Shown one piece after another: positions 20,785 to 32,784 of a DNA stretch of 40,000 bases. Numbering within the stretch: position 1 is the stretch's first letter; the number at the start of each line of letters is the position of its first letter. The notes beneath the pieces were generated by a model. It did no database searches and was not told where the DNA came from. It saw only the letters and a program-made list of their open reading frames with translations. Source of the DNA: Neoscytalidium dimidiatum (taxonomy: Eukaryota > Ascomycota > Dothideomycetes > Botryosphaeriales > Botryosphaeriaceae); the NCBI GenBank assembly GCA_037367355.1, contig JAVSCG010000021.1, positions 1-40,000 on the forward strand. Direction: 5' to 3'. Position numbers and translations under genes: made by a program.

Positions 20785-23700
20785 CGTGACAAAATCAATG
20801 GACGCCGAGCGCTCACCCTCATCGACCTGCATCACAAGGGAACTACGTCTCAAACCGATTTGCAGAAAAAGCCAACCTAAAACCCAGAGAAAAGGACCAA
20901 CCATATCAGCTGAGAACTGTTGATGGATCCCCAGCTCCTTTGGAGATGGAAAGGTAATCATCGAAACCCCGAAACTGACCCTCGAATACAAAAACCAGGG
21001 AACGTATCTGTCTAGACGTTACCAAGATCCCAAGTATGATGTCATTCTCGGCATCCCTTGGCAGAAGAAATGGAAAATACAATACGATTGGGACAATGGA
21101 GGAATTACCCTCAAGTCCAGAGAACGAAACCAAGAACCAGAATGGAAACCACGCACCATAGCCGAACCGATTACCCACGTAAGCTTAATTTGAAAGCTGC
21201 GCTGGAAAGGACCCGAAAGAAGGGCAAGCATTGGAATGATGTGGTATCGCCCACCACTACAAACAAAGAAAGAACCCGACAGATTAGTGCCACCAGACGA
21301 GAAAACCAGACTACCTGACACCCGTGGGAGGAGATGACCACCAGGATACACGAACAGTACTTGATGGCGTTCTAAGGAATACCACCGGTTCAAGGAAATT
21401 TTCAGAGAAAAGATCGAAGACGCACTACCGGAACACAGACCATGGGACCACGAGATCAACTTGAAACCAGGCACTGAACCCCGATTTGGACCCCTATCCA
21501 ATGTCGAAAAGGAGTTACAAGCAATGAGGGAACACTTGGACTTACTACTGAAGAAGGATACATCCGACCTCTCAACTCAGCAGGATTCCCGTCCTCGTAC
21601 CAAAGCCCGAGGCAAGTTACGCCTCTGTGTGGATTACCGATCCCTGAACGACATTACCATCAAAGACCGCTACCTCACCCCGCATCGATGAACTGGGATC
21701 GCCTCTCCGGGGCACGATTCTTCACCAAGTTAGACCTGCGGGATGGGTACCACCTTATCCGAATCAAGGAAGGACATGAATGGAAAACCGCATTCAGAAC
21801 TCGATACGGTTTGTACGAGTACTTGGTAATGCCTTTCGGACTTACCAACGCCCCTGCCACATTCCAAGCCCTTGTCAACCACGTCCTACGAGAATATCTG
21901 GACCGATTCTGCACAGCCTACCTCGACGACATCCTGATCTACTCAGAAACCCTTGAAGAACATAGGAACATGTATCCAAAGTCCTCCAGAAACTACTCGA
22001 ATACAACCTCTCCGTCAAACCAGAAAATGTACCTTCCATGCCCAAAGGGTAGAATTCCTATTTATCATCGAACCAGGAAAAATAGTCATGGACCCAAAAA
22101 GGTGGAAGACATCCTGAAGTGCTAGAACCAAGGAACGTCAAAGAAGTACAAGCCTTTTAGGTTTGCCAACTTCTACCGACGATTCATCAAACGATACTCG
22201 CATGTAGCCGAACCCCTAATCCGACTCACCTGGAAAAAAATTCACCCGGGAAGCACCCCAACAAGAGGCGTTTGATCAACCTAAAGGGCCTTCGTAGGCG
22301 CCGGTACTCTCATGTTCGATCCTGACAAGCCACTCTACCTCGAAACTGACGCATCCGACTGCCATTGGCGCTACCTCAGCCAGCCAGACGACGAGGGAAG
22401 ATTACACCCTATCGCGTATTACTCTCGCAAATGTCACCCGCCGAGCTCATTACGAGATACACGACAAAGAACTGCTTGCGATCGTCAGCAGTTCAAGGAA
22501 TGGCGACACTACCTTGAGGGAGCTAACTACGAAATCACGGTATACCGGATCACAAGAACCTGGGATACTTCACAACCACCAAGGTGTTAAACAGAAGACA
22601 AGTACGATGGGCAGAACAACTCGCCCCCTTCTACTTCAAGATCCACTACCGCAAGGAAGTGAAAACGGCAAGGCCGACGCACTTAGCCGCAGAGCCGACC
22701 ACGTGGAAGGAAAGCCAGAACTATCACCAGCAGTACTACGACAAAATGACGACGGCACGTTAGGCCCCAACCGCCCCGAATCATTGAAGAATCCGACGCA
22801 CCCTGGGAAGAACGAATACTGGCACCCATCATAAGGCTAGGGAGCCCCATCGACGACGACGAACCTCCACGAAACCCAACACCAGAGCAGGAGCCGGAGG
22901 ACGAAGAGGAACCGCAGGACGAGGAACCCATACCAACATCGAAGAAACCACGGAAGAGGCAGTAAACGAGGAAGAAGATGACACCGCCACTTGGGAACAA
23001 ATCATCCAAGGAAATATAACAATGATCCGCTATCCCAAGAACTGCTTCAACGAATAGGCACCCCTGAACATGACGACCTGACCTAGTCCAAGACCATAGA
23101 GGCAACATACTATTCCGCGGAAAATCTACGTACCCACACCTCTGCGCAAACGGCTGACAAAGGAATACCACGAGTCCGCAGTTCACGGACACCCAGGAAT
23201 GACAAGAACCTTGAACGGCTTAAGACACTTCTACTTTCCCGAATGAGGAAAGTAGTAGAGAAAGTCATCCAGGAATGTGACGAATGCGCAAAAAACAAGG
23301 TGGCACGACATGCACCATACGGACAACTACAGCTCATCACAACACCAACCAAACCCTGGGAATCGGTCACAATGGATTTTATCACCGACCTGCCAAATTC
23401 AGTAGACCCTGTGACTAAAGCGCGACACAACGCCATCCTGGTCATTGTCGACCGTTTGACAAAATGGGCAAACTTCATCCTTGCAAAAAAAAATCGGAGC
23501 AGAAGGCTGCGCCTACCTCTTCCTCAGATATGCTTCGCCCACCACGGGATGCCCAAGGAACTAATCACGACCGAGACCCACGATTCAGAGCTAAGTTCTG
23601 GCAAACTTGGTCCACAAGTTAGAACTAAACACAAGATGTCAACAACGGCACACCCGCAAACCGATGGACAAACGGAACGAACCAACCAAACGCTAGAACA

Positions 23701-24440
23701 GTACCTAAGATTCTACTGAATTACAGGCAAAACAACTGGTCGAACTCCTACCATTAGCCCAATACGCGTACAACAGCACATCAACGGAAGCCACACAAAC
23801 CACGCCCTTCTACGCCAACTACGGATTCGACCCTACTGCCTTCGGAGAACCCCAGATCTGCGAAGTACTCGCCCAAAAGCTATGCTCAGAGCAGACCAGC
23901 TACGTGAACTACACCAGGAACTGCCTGAGACATCAAATTCACTGCATACCGAATGGCCATGTACCATGACAGACGGCGCCAGGCGTCGCCGCCCTGAAGG
24001 AGGGGGATAAAGTCTGTCCTCAGAAAAAACATCAAAACAACACGATCGAACGACAAATTGGACCACAAGAAAATCGGACCCTACCAAATTGAGAAAAAAC
24101 TTTCACCTGTTTTTAAACTCAGATTGCCAGAACAAGTGGGTATACACCCAGTTTTCCACATCTCTTACTTGAACCCGCACAGCAACGCCGAACCTGACCC
24201 AGAACTTGAAATACACCCTGATGACGCCGACAAAGAATGGGACGTAGAGAAAATCTTGGATGGAGACTGATCGACGGTCAATTCAAGTACTCATCAAATG
24301 GGAAGGAGTGATCCCGCGGGAACCCGTGGGAACCCTCATGGAACCAATCTCTTACCTTAACTGCGAGGAACTCATCCAGGAATACCACCGACGAAACCTG
24401 ACCGCCCAAACCCAGAGCATCCTCCCACGACGCGAACCCG
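20785..24440 (+). pseudogene. E3 pol, frameshifted
   Basis: Domain order as in E2. The longest clean part is the reverse transcriptase core at 21688-22125, which keeps [12 protein letters not shown] and the YLDD active site near 21920. RNase H is near 22330, integrase C-X2-C near 23278-23292 and its Glu in [11 protein letters not shown] near 23670, and the chromodomain at about 24235-24400. Several 1-3 nt deletions disrupt the frame. Similarity to E2 stops shortly after the chromodomain, at about 24440. Confidence 0.8.
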
Positions 24441-24479
24441 GCAGGCGTCAAGGCCACTCGATAACGATCAAGAGACTCC

Positions 24480-25140
24480 TCAGGCACGCCACCGTGCTCG
24501 AGTGCGCGCCCACCGCCCGGAGACCCGGCAGACCAACGACAAGCCAGTCTCATCATCCGAACCCGCGGAACATCCTGAGGCTCCCGCCTCTCGAGCCGCA
24601 GCCTCGCTCCAATCGTTCCTCCTCTTCCAAGGCAGCCATTTCGGGCAAACAAAGAAGCATTCCGACGCTCCACATGGCGCAATAACCGACGCAATTGACG
24701 CTCCTTCCGCTGGGCGTCCTGAAAACGACGAGCGGCCGCCTGCGCCTCACGCGCCGCCGCAGCCGCAGCCCGGCAGCCCGATCAGCAGCCTCCGCAGCAG
24801 CGTCAGCCCCAGCCTCTTCAGCAGCTACCTGACCTTCAGCCGCTTCAGGCGGCGAAGCAAGTCCTCACGAGCCCTATCCAGACGACGAACTAGGAGACCA
24901 GTCAACAACCCGTCAAGACGTTACAGGAATAACTTACATTCAGCATCCAGAGGACTCGCCATTGCGTCGCAGGAAGTAACGACCCACCGAGGCACAATAA
25001 GCACACGCCGAATAAAAATCTGCAAGAATACAACTCGACTTCACGCTTCACACAGCGTCTGCAGGAATGTCAGCAAGGCGCCCCCAAGATTGAATGCGTT
25101 GAGCCTGATTGCGACGGCGAAGGGTCCGCGCTGACGACAT
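24480..25140 (-). pseudogene. E3 antisense accessory gene, divergent and with an intron
   Basis: ATG 25140 on the minus strand opens MSSARTLRRRN, resembling the E2 start MSSSARRRA. Further on, pieces in shifting frames read CAYCASVGR, then CDAMASPLDAE, then FRRLDRAREDLLRRLKRL. This aligns with CYECAKRGH, SDMAPI and EFRRVDQQRDRVR of the E2 protein, so the two are homologous though divergent. Between DAE and FRR lies a canonical intron (24890-24937) that E2 lacks. Beyond it are Ala/Arg-rich and coiled-coil stretches. A TATAA near 25185-25190 lies upstream. The frame is interrupted in exon 1, and the end is approximate. Confidence 0.5.
24890..24937 (-). other. 48-nt intron in the E3 antisense gene
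   Basis: Minus-strand donor GTAAGT (24937-24932), a TTGAC/CTGG-containing pyrimidine-rich 3' part, and acceptor CTAG ending at 24890. Splicing joins phase-compatible codons DAE-FRR. Because it lies antisense to the element RNA, it would survive retrotransposition. Confidence 0.55.
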
Positions 25141-25223
25141 CGTGCGCGACTAAGGAAACAAAGGAAACAGCAGGAAGACCACCTTATAAAAGCTGGGCCG
25201 AAAGCTGTTTAGAAGGGGGATAG

Positions 25224-25605
25224 TGTTACGCAGCAAGAAGGGAAGGAGAGGAAGTGCTGAGCTGGAGGAAATCGGACCCACCAACACAACACAGCCAAGA
25301 TACAAGACGCCCGTGGCCACCCCGATGACTCAGCAACAACACCGCGGTCACAATGCCAAGGCCTGACCACTCAACCTGACCACCAGAACCACCGCGGTCA
25401 CGGCCAGCGGTCACACCCACTATCTCCTATAGCAGATATAGAGCACACTGTTCACAGTAGATAGGACCCCCGTGGTCAACTTGTCAATTGATTCCTACCC
25501 TACTATTGTACGAACCTCCCCTGCCTACCACTGTATTGGCCCCTAGAAAGCCCAAGCTGCCTGACGACGCGCCTCGACTCCCCCAGAAAGAGTCCCGGCG
25601 TAACA
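25224..25605 (+). repeat. E3 3' LTR, 382 bp, variant U3
   Basis: Preceded by the purine tract AGAAGGGGGATAG. Matches 19133-19497 with a few short indels, and is followed by the CTTAC duplication. Confidence 0.85.
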
Positions 25606-26682
25606 CTTACTAGTACTATATCGACTTTCGCCTTAAGTTTAGGGTTTCTAAGTACGTTATTAACTTTCTCTACTATCTTCTTACGTAGTTACTAATTCGT
25701 AGAACGAATAGATAGATTAATATAATAGTATATAGAGTACTAATAGTACTTATTATAGAGGTATTTTAGCTTTCTCTATTCTAAAGAATAGCCCCTAAAT
25801 TCTACTAAGAAGGCTTATTTAGGTTACTTATATAGGTTTTCTTTTAACTCTATCTCGGTTCTATACTATTTATATATTATAATAATACTATAGTCTAATA
25901 AGAGGTTATTCTTAAGTAGTATTCGTTAGTTTAAGGCGTAGATTTCGTCGTACTTCTAAAGTATTACTAGAGGCTATACTGTGATACTCTAGTAGTTATA
26001 AGTGGTAAGGTTATTTACTTATACGAAATGCCTATTCTTCCTATTTATCTATCTATAAGAGGACGTTTTAATAAGAGGTAGTGTCTAAAGCTTCTCAGTA
26101 TATTCTATATATAGCTATTCGATAATATATCTTCTAGTAGTACGTACTACTGTTTCTAAAGGGCATAGAAGAATGGCTATAGATAATAATCCTTAACTCC
26201 TAAGAATAGTTAGTATTAACGTCTAATTAAGCTAGTAATAACCTAGATAGCTATAAAATACGGTCCTTAGCCTCTTTAATAAACGCAGAGATTCCGTTTA
26301 TATTCTACTCTTAAATATTATTCGACTATAGGTTAAGATTTAATAACGAGAAGTCTTATATAGCTAAATTTAGGCTTAGTATAGGTTCCTCTAGTTACGT
26401 TAGCTTATTAGGCTTACTAGAGTCGATATATTCGAATATTTTATTAGATTTTACCTTAATTCTAATAGTATTAATCTAGTCTTCCTATTTATTAGGGCTA
26501 GTTAGTATAACTAGTATACGTAAGGCTATTATAGCGTATATACTAGTATTTAACTACTTATATATAGATAGTCCGTATCGCAGAAAAAGCGTTCCTTAAT
26601 AAAATAACTAAAGAGCTTCGTGCTTTTAGGTTCGAAAAAGGCGTACGACTCTCGATTAAGTACTTAAATACTAGATAGTAGT
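25606..26682 (-). pseudogene. Copia gag-side fragment destroyed by RIP
   Basis: TA-rich, CpA/TpG-poor DNA continuing the Copia element between E3 and E4. In minus orientation it lies between the leader (33165-33279) and the pol block, so it should be the gag and early pol region. No protein motif is readable. Confidence 0.6.
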
Positions 26683-27067
26683 TGTTACGCCGGGACTCTT
26701 TCTGGGGGAGTCGAGGCGCGTCGTCAGGCAGCTTGGGCTTTCTAGGGGCCAATACAGTGGTAGGCAGGGGAGGTTCGTACAATAGTAGGGTAGGAATCAA
26801 TTGACAAGTTGACCACGAGGGTCCTAACTACGATAAATGAGTGTGGTCTATATACATGGAGTGATCGGTACGATCAGTAGTGATCTGTAATGTTAACCCA
26901 CTGATCAGTACTGATCGGTGGTCCGAGCTTTGCTGAGCGAGTGTGCGGTGGTCTGGTGCATCAGTGTCGGTAGGTATTCTGCCGAGTTAGGCCCCGAGTT
27001 GGTCACGTGGGCGGTGAGTAGTCGTAGGGTTTCGTTATCCGCCTTTCTGGGCGACTGTGCCGTAACA
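26683..27067 (-). repeat. E4 3' LTR, 385 bp
   Basis: Full-length LTR with TGTTACG/CGTAACA tips. The purine tract (minus-strand GAGGGGGGATAG) abuts it at 27068. Confidence 0.9.
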
Positions 27068-27160
27068 CTATCCCCCCTCTAGGCAACCTTCGGCCCGAAG
27101 GTCGAGTATAAAGGTAGTTGAGCTCCTCCTTAGTTCCCTTGAGATTATTTCTCTGCCGTC

Positions 27161-27700
27161 ATGTCCAGTTCCGCTCGTCGACGCGCGCTTCGCCCGTATC
27201 CTTCGTAACGGTACTGACGCTCCCAGACGTTGTTCCTTTGTGTGAGAGACTCGTCTCGTTGTCTTGTGTCGCCGGATTCCAAGAGGTGTTACGAGTGTGC
27301 CAAGCGAGGCCACCTTTGTTCCTTTCCTTCTGACATGGCTTCCTATTGAGTTTCGTCGTGGATCAACACGGGACCGGGTGCGGGCTCAGATTGAGCAGAC
27401 CCAGCGCGAGATCGAAAGGGATGAGGCCGAGATTCAGCGGTTGCAAGAGGAGGCTCAACGTTTGTCTGTCGTACCGCCACTTCTCGGTCCAAGGTGATCC
27501 GCCTGTTGCGGACACTTTCCTTCCTGGATTCCCGGAGTCAGGAGTTGTTTGAGCGGGGAGCGGCCATTGAGGCTGAGGAGGCGCAGGAGGCGCGGGCGGC
27601 TCAGGGTCCTTGTTATCTGGTTCAGGCGGTGGTGACGTGGCGGGTTCCGACGGGCTGGTTCCTCGAGAGGCACCGGTGGACCAGTTTCAGGTGTCCTTGA
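27161..27700 (+). pseudogene. E4 antisense accessory gene: Zn-cluster plus coiled coil
   Basis: ATG 27161 starts as in E2 (MSSSARR). A 1-2 nt loss soon after moves the frame. The cysteine region and the coiled coil are readable in other frames, for example RVRAQIEQTQREIERDEAE at about 27375-27430. After another shift, FLDSRSQELFERG and AAIEAEEAQEARAAQG follow at about 27520-27605. The TATA box TATAAA lies about 50 nt upstream, preceded by the conserved palindrome. It opposes E4 gag-pol. The end at 27700 is the stop of the last readable frame. Confidence 0.55.
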
Positions 27701-30700
27701 CGCCTCCGGGTTTGCGTCGTGAGGATGCTCTGGGCGGCAGGGTTTCGTCGGTGGTATTCATGGATGAGTTCCTCGCAGTTAAGGTAAGAGATTGGTTCCC
27801 ATGAGGGTTCCCACGGGTTCCCGGCGGAATCCGCTCCTTCCCATTTGATGAGGTACTTAAATTGACCGTCGATCCAGTCTCCATCCAAGATTTTCTACGT
27901 CCCATTCTTTGTCGGCGTCATCGGGGTGTATTTCAAGTTCTGGGTCAGGTTCGGCGTTGCTGTGTGCGGGTTCAAGTAAAGAGATGTGGAAAACTGGGTG
28001 TATACCCACTTGTTCTGGCAATCTGAGTTTAAAGGAAACAGGTGAAAGTTTTTCTCAATTTGGTAGGGTCCGATTTTCTTGTGGTCCAATTTGTCGTTCG
28101 ATCGTGTTGTTTTGATGTTTTTTCTGAGGAGCCAGACTTTATCCCCCTCCTTCAGGGGCGGCGACGCCTGGCGCCGTCTGTCATGGTACATGGCCATTCG
28201 GTATGCGGTGAATTTGATGTCTCGGGCCAGTTCCTGGTGTAGTTCACGTAGCTGGTCTGCTCTGAGCATAGCTTTTGGGCGAGTACTTCGCAGATCTGGG
28301 GTTCTCCGAAGGCAGTAGGGTCGAATCCGTAGTTGGCGTAGAAGGGCGTGGTTTGTGTGGCTTCCGTTGATGTGCTGTTGTACGCGTATTGGGCTAATGG
28401 TAGGAGTTCGACCCAGTTGTTTTGCCTGTAATTCAGGTAGAATCTTAGGTACTGTTCTAGCGTTTGGTTGGTTCGTTCCGTTTGTCCATCGGTTTGCGGG
28501 TGTGCCGTTGTTGACATCTTGTGTTTAGTTCCTAACTTGTGGACCAAGGTTTGCCAGAACTTAGCTCTGAATCGTGGGTCTCGGTCCGTGATTAGTTCCT
28601 TGGGCATCCCGTGGTGGGCGAAGACATATCTGAGGAAGAGGTAGGCGCAGCCTTCTGCTCCGATTTTTGTTGTAAGGGATGAAGTTTGCCCATTTTGTCA
28701 AACGGTCGACAATGACCAGGATGGCGTTGTGTCGCGCTTTAGTCACAGGGTCTACTGAATTTGGCAGGTCGGTGATAAAATCCATTGTGACCGATTCCCA
28801 GGGTTTGGTTGGTGTTGTGATGAGCTGTAGTTGTCCGTATGGTGCATGTCGTGCCACCTTGTTTTTGCGCATTCGTCACATTCCTGGATGATTTTTCTAC
28901 TACTTTCCTCATTCGGGGAAAGTAGAAGTGTCTTGCAAGCCGTTCCAAGGTTCTTGTCATTCCTGGGTGTCCGTGAACTGCGGACTCGTGGTATTCCTTT
29001 GTCAGCCGTTTGCGCAGAGGTGTGGGTACGTAGATTTTTCCGCGGAATAGTATGTTGCCTCTATGGTCTTGGACTAGGTCGGGGTCGTCATGTTCGGGGT
29101 GCCTATTCGTTGAAGCAGTTCTGGGATAGCGGATCATTGTTATATTTTCCTTGATGATTTGTTCCCAAGTGGCGGTGTCATCTTCTTCCTCGTTTACTGC
29201 CTCTTCCGTGGTTTCTTCAAGTGTTGGTATGGGTTCCTCGTCCTGCGGTTCCTCTTCGTCCTCCGGCTCCTGCTCTGGTGTTGGGTTTCGTGGAGGTTCG
29301 TCGTCGTCGATGGGGCTCCCTAGCCTTATGATGGGTGCCAGTATTCGTTCTTCCCAGGGTGCGTCGGATTCTTCAATGATTCGGGGGCGGTTAGCCTAAC
29401 GTGCCGTCGTCATTTTGTCGTAGTACTGCTGGTGATAGTTCTGGCTTTCCTTCCACGTGGTCGGCTCTGCTAAGTGCGTCGGCCTTGCCGTTTTCACTTC
29501 CCTGCGGTAGTGGATCTTGAAGTAGAAGGGGGCGAGTTGTTCTGCCCATCGTACTTGTCTTCTGTTTAACACCTTGGTGGTTGTGAAGTATCCCAGGTTC
29601 TGTGATCCGAGTATACCGTGATTTCGTAGTTAGCTCCCCAAGGTAGTGTCGCCATTCCTTGAACGCTGTGACGATCGCAAGCAGTTCTTTGTCGTGTATC
29701 TCGTAATTGAGCTCGGCGGGTGACATTTTGCGAGAGTAATACGCGATAGGGTGTAATCTTCCTCGTCGTCTGGCTGGCTGAGGGTAGCGCCAATGGCATA
29801 GTCGGATGCGTCAGTTTCGAGGTAGAGTGGCTTGTCAGGATCGAACATGAGGAGTACCGGCGCTTCTACGAAGGCCCTTTGAGTTGATCAAACGCCTCTT
29901 GTTGGGGTGCTTCCCAGGTGAAAGGGTATTTTTTCGTGAGTCGGATTAGGGTTCGGCTACATGCGAGTATCGTTTGATGAATCGTCGGTAGTTGGCAAAC
30001 CCTAAAAAGGCTTGTACTTCTTTGACGTTCCTTGGTTCTGGCCACTTCAGGATGTCTTCCACCTTTTGGGTCCATGACTATTTTTCCTGGTTCGATGATA
30101 AAGCCTAGGAATTCTACCCTTTGGGCATGGAAGGTACATTTTTCTGGTTTGACGGAGAGGTTGTATTCGAGTAGTTTCTGGAGGACTTTGATACATGTTC
30201 CTTGTGTTCTTCAAGGGTTTCTGAGTAGATCAGGATGTCGTCGAGGTAGGCTGTGCAGAATCGGTCCAGATATTCTCGTAGGACGTGGTTGACAAGGGCT
30301 TGAATGTGGCAGGGCGTTGGTAAGTCCGAAAGGCATTACCAAGTACTCGTACAAACCGTATCGAGTTCTGAATGCGGTTTTCCATTCATGTCCTTCCTTG
30401 ATTCGATAAGGTGGTACCCATCCCGCAGGTCTAACTTGGTGAAGAATCGTGCCCCGAGAGGCGATCCCTTAGTTCATCGATGCGGGGTAGAGGGTAGCGG
30501 TCTTTGATGGTAATGTCGTTCAGGATCGGTAATCCACACAGAGGCGTAACTTGCCTCCGGGCTTTGGTACGAAGAGGACGGGGAATCCTGCTGAGGATTG
30601 AGAGGGTCGGATGTATCCCTCTTCAGTAGTAAGTCCAAGTGTTCCTCATTGCTTGTAACTCCTTTTCCGACATTGATATAGGGGTCCAAATCGGGGTTCA

Positions 30701-31405
30701 GTGCCTGGTTTCAAGTTGATCTCGTGGTCCCATGGTCTGTGTTCCGGTAGTGCGTCTTCGATCTTTTCTCTGAAAATTTCCTTGAACCGGTGGTATTCCT
30801 TAGGAACGCCATCAAGGTACTGTTCGTGTATCCTGGTGGGGTCATCTCCACGGGTGTCGGGTAGTCTGGTTTTTCTCGTCTGGTGGCACTAATCTGTCGG
30901 GTTCTTTCTTTGTTTGTAGTGGTGGGGCGATACCACATCATTCCAATTGCTTGCCCTTCTTTCGGGTCCTTTCCAGCGCAGCTTTCGAAATTAGGCTTAC
31001 GTGGGTAATCGGTTCGGCTATGGTGCGTGGTTTCCATTCTGGTTCTTGGTTTCGTTCTCTGACTTGAGGGTATTCCTCCATTGTCCCAATCGTATTGTAT
31101 TTTCCATTTCTTCTGCCAAGGGATGCCGAGAATGACATCATATTTGGGATCTTGGTAACGTCTAGACAGATACGTTCCTGTGGTTTTTGTATTCGAGGGT
31201 CAGTTTCGGGGTTTCGATGATTACCTTCCATCTCCAAAGGAGCTGGGGATCCATCAACAGTTCTCAGCTGATATGGTTGGTCCTTTTCTCTGGGTTTTAG
31301 GTTGGCTTTTTCTGCAAATCGGTTTGAGACGTAGTTCCTTGTGATGCGGAGTCGATGAGGGTGAGCGCTCGGCGTCCATTGATTTTTGTCACGACAACCC
31401 AGTGG
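27680..31405 (-). pseudogene. E4 pol, frameshifted
   Basis: Read on the minus strand: protease about 30940-31405, reverse transcriptase about 30050-30690 with the YLDD complement near 30240, RNase H about 29400-29850 ([16 protein letters not shown]), integrase about 28150-29140, chromodomain about 27750-27905. The integrase core is open over 151 codons at 28152-28607 (MPKELITDRDPRF, later [11 protein letters not shown]), one of the cleanest stretches of the family here. Frameshifts near 27905, 28660, 29720 and 30640 interrupt it. Confidence 0.8.
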
Positions 31406-31515
31406 TTCCCGTATTCTGCGGAGTCTCCTTTGCTTTCTGGTGGGTGTCCTGTGGTTTTTCCGGTCGATGCTGCTATGGTCCTGTGGGGCAGGGCCTCGCC
31501 TGCTGTAGCCCCAGT

Positions 31516-32730
31516 TCAGTAGGCGTTTCTAGTTTTTGGGTGGTACCCGCTGATGTTCTTAGCTTCCTGGTGAATGGGGCAGGCTTCGATGCTACAAGTG
31601 GACCAGTGGATGGTGTCATGGTTGGGGTCTCCGGTCGTCCTTCAGTAGCCGAGGTGGTTTTCTTGTCGTTGGTTCGCTGGTTGCTGGTTCGTTTGTCTGG
31701 GCAGTTTCTGCTGATATGTCCGTGCTTTCACAGTGGAAGCAAAGACCCTTTTCACGCCGTCGCTGTTCTTCCTCCGGCGCCAGCCGAGGGTTTCGTCGTT
31801 GGTTGGCATCTAAGTCCATGGTTCCCCGGGGTAGGTTGTTTCGAGGTTGCGCGGTGTTGGCCGAGTATCGGGTTTGGCCTGTCTCTTGTCTGAAATTGAA
31901 CAGTTGTTGGTCGACTCGGATGGCCGTGTCGATGGTCTCGCTAAGGTCCTTGGGTAATCCGGTGCGGGCGAATTCGGCCTTCACATTGTGCTTTAGGCCC
32001 TTGTAGAAGATGTATTTGAGGGATTGGTCGTTCCAATTGAGGTAGGAGGCGAGCATGCGGAATTCCGTGACATATTCCGAGACTGATCGGGTTTGTCGGA
32101 GGTCCTGAATTCGAAGGGCGGCCTCCTGCTCCTCGTTCTGCTACCAAAGGCTTGTCTGATTGCGTCGGCGAAGCGATTGTAGTTGGCGAACAGGCTACTG
32201 GTTTCCGTACGTGGGATGGCCGAGCGGAAATCCTTTCGATAGGGTTCGAACCACCGTGCTGCGTTACCTCGGAGGTAGGTTCCTGCAAAGCGGACCCTTT
32301 CCTCATCGTCCTTGAATGATGCTTTGATGCTTTGTAGAATTCGAAGTAATTTCTAGTTGGGCCAGGAAGTCGTTGAGCTTACGCCGATCCCCATCGTAGG
32401 TGTCGGGGTCTTGATCTTTAGTTTGTGTTGTGGGGGTCGATTCTGATGTCGCGGGGTGGCTGGGGTGGAGGGCCGCATAGTACGGTTGACAGTAAAGGCT
32501 TGTCCTCGAATGAAGTACTCCAGAAGGACTTGGCCGCAGTCCTCACTGGCGTTCTCTGGTACTCTGGGTCCGTTGATTGCTCGACTCAAGGAGGCTATGC
32601 CCGAGGAATATGCTTCCGAAATGAGCAGCCTCATGTTAAGAGCTGGGTTTCCAGGGATCAAGGGACGGATTGACTGAAGCTGTTCCTCCTCCGTCGGAAG
32701 GTTGTTCCTGATTTCGGTCCAGGATGTCAT
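31516..32730 (-). pseudogene. E4 gag, frameshifted
   Basis: ATG at 32728-32730 opens MTSWTEIRNN and the frame runs 125 codons without the early stop of E2. It then shifts near 32430, in the Pro-rich stretch. An 8-bp tandem duplication (GATGCTTT twice, 32318-32333) adds another shift in the capsid-like block. Later parts, such as GLKHNVKAEFARTGLPKDLS, are open at 31616-32056. The CCHC region near 31730 is damaged. Confidence 0.7.
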
Positions 32731-32784
32731 GGTTAGTAGTTTTCAGGGTGGGGTTACTCCGGTGCCTAAGAAAGGTGGTCAAAG

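Larger units (their letters stand above)
19133..25605 (+). mobile_element. Chromovirus E3 (Ty3/Gypsy), variant U3 and 3' cassette, plus strand
   Basis: 6,473 bp with LTRs at 19133-19497 and 25224-25605 and an identical CTTAC duplication on both sides (19128-19132, 25606-25610). Gag and pol follow E2 closely apart from many short deletions. From about 24440 to the end of U3 the sequence is unrelated or only distantly related to E1, E2 and E4, while R and U5 match again. It is therefore a second subfamily or a chimera. No RIP signature. Confidence 0.9.

Noticed and set aside
24502..25134. 210-codon plus-strand ORF at the 3' end of E3
   Set aside because: Low-complexity Arg/Ser/Pro composition, and it mirrors the antisense coiled-coil gene, which aligns with the E2 protein. 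The plus frame has no counterpart.
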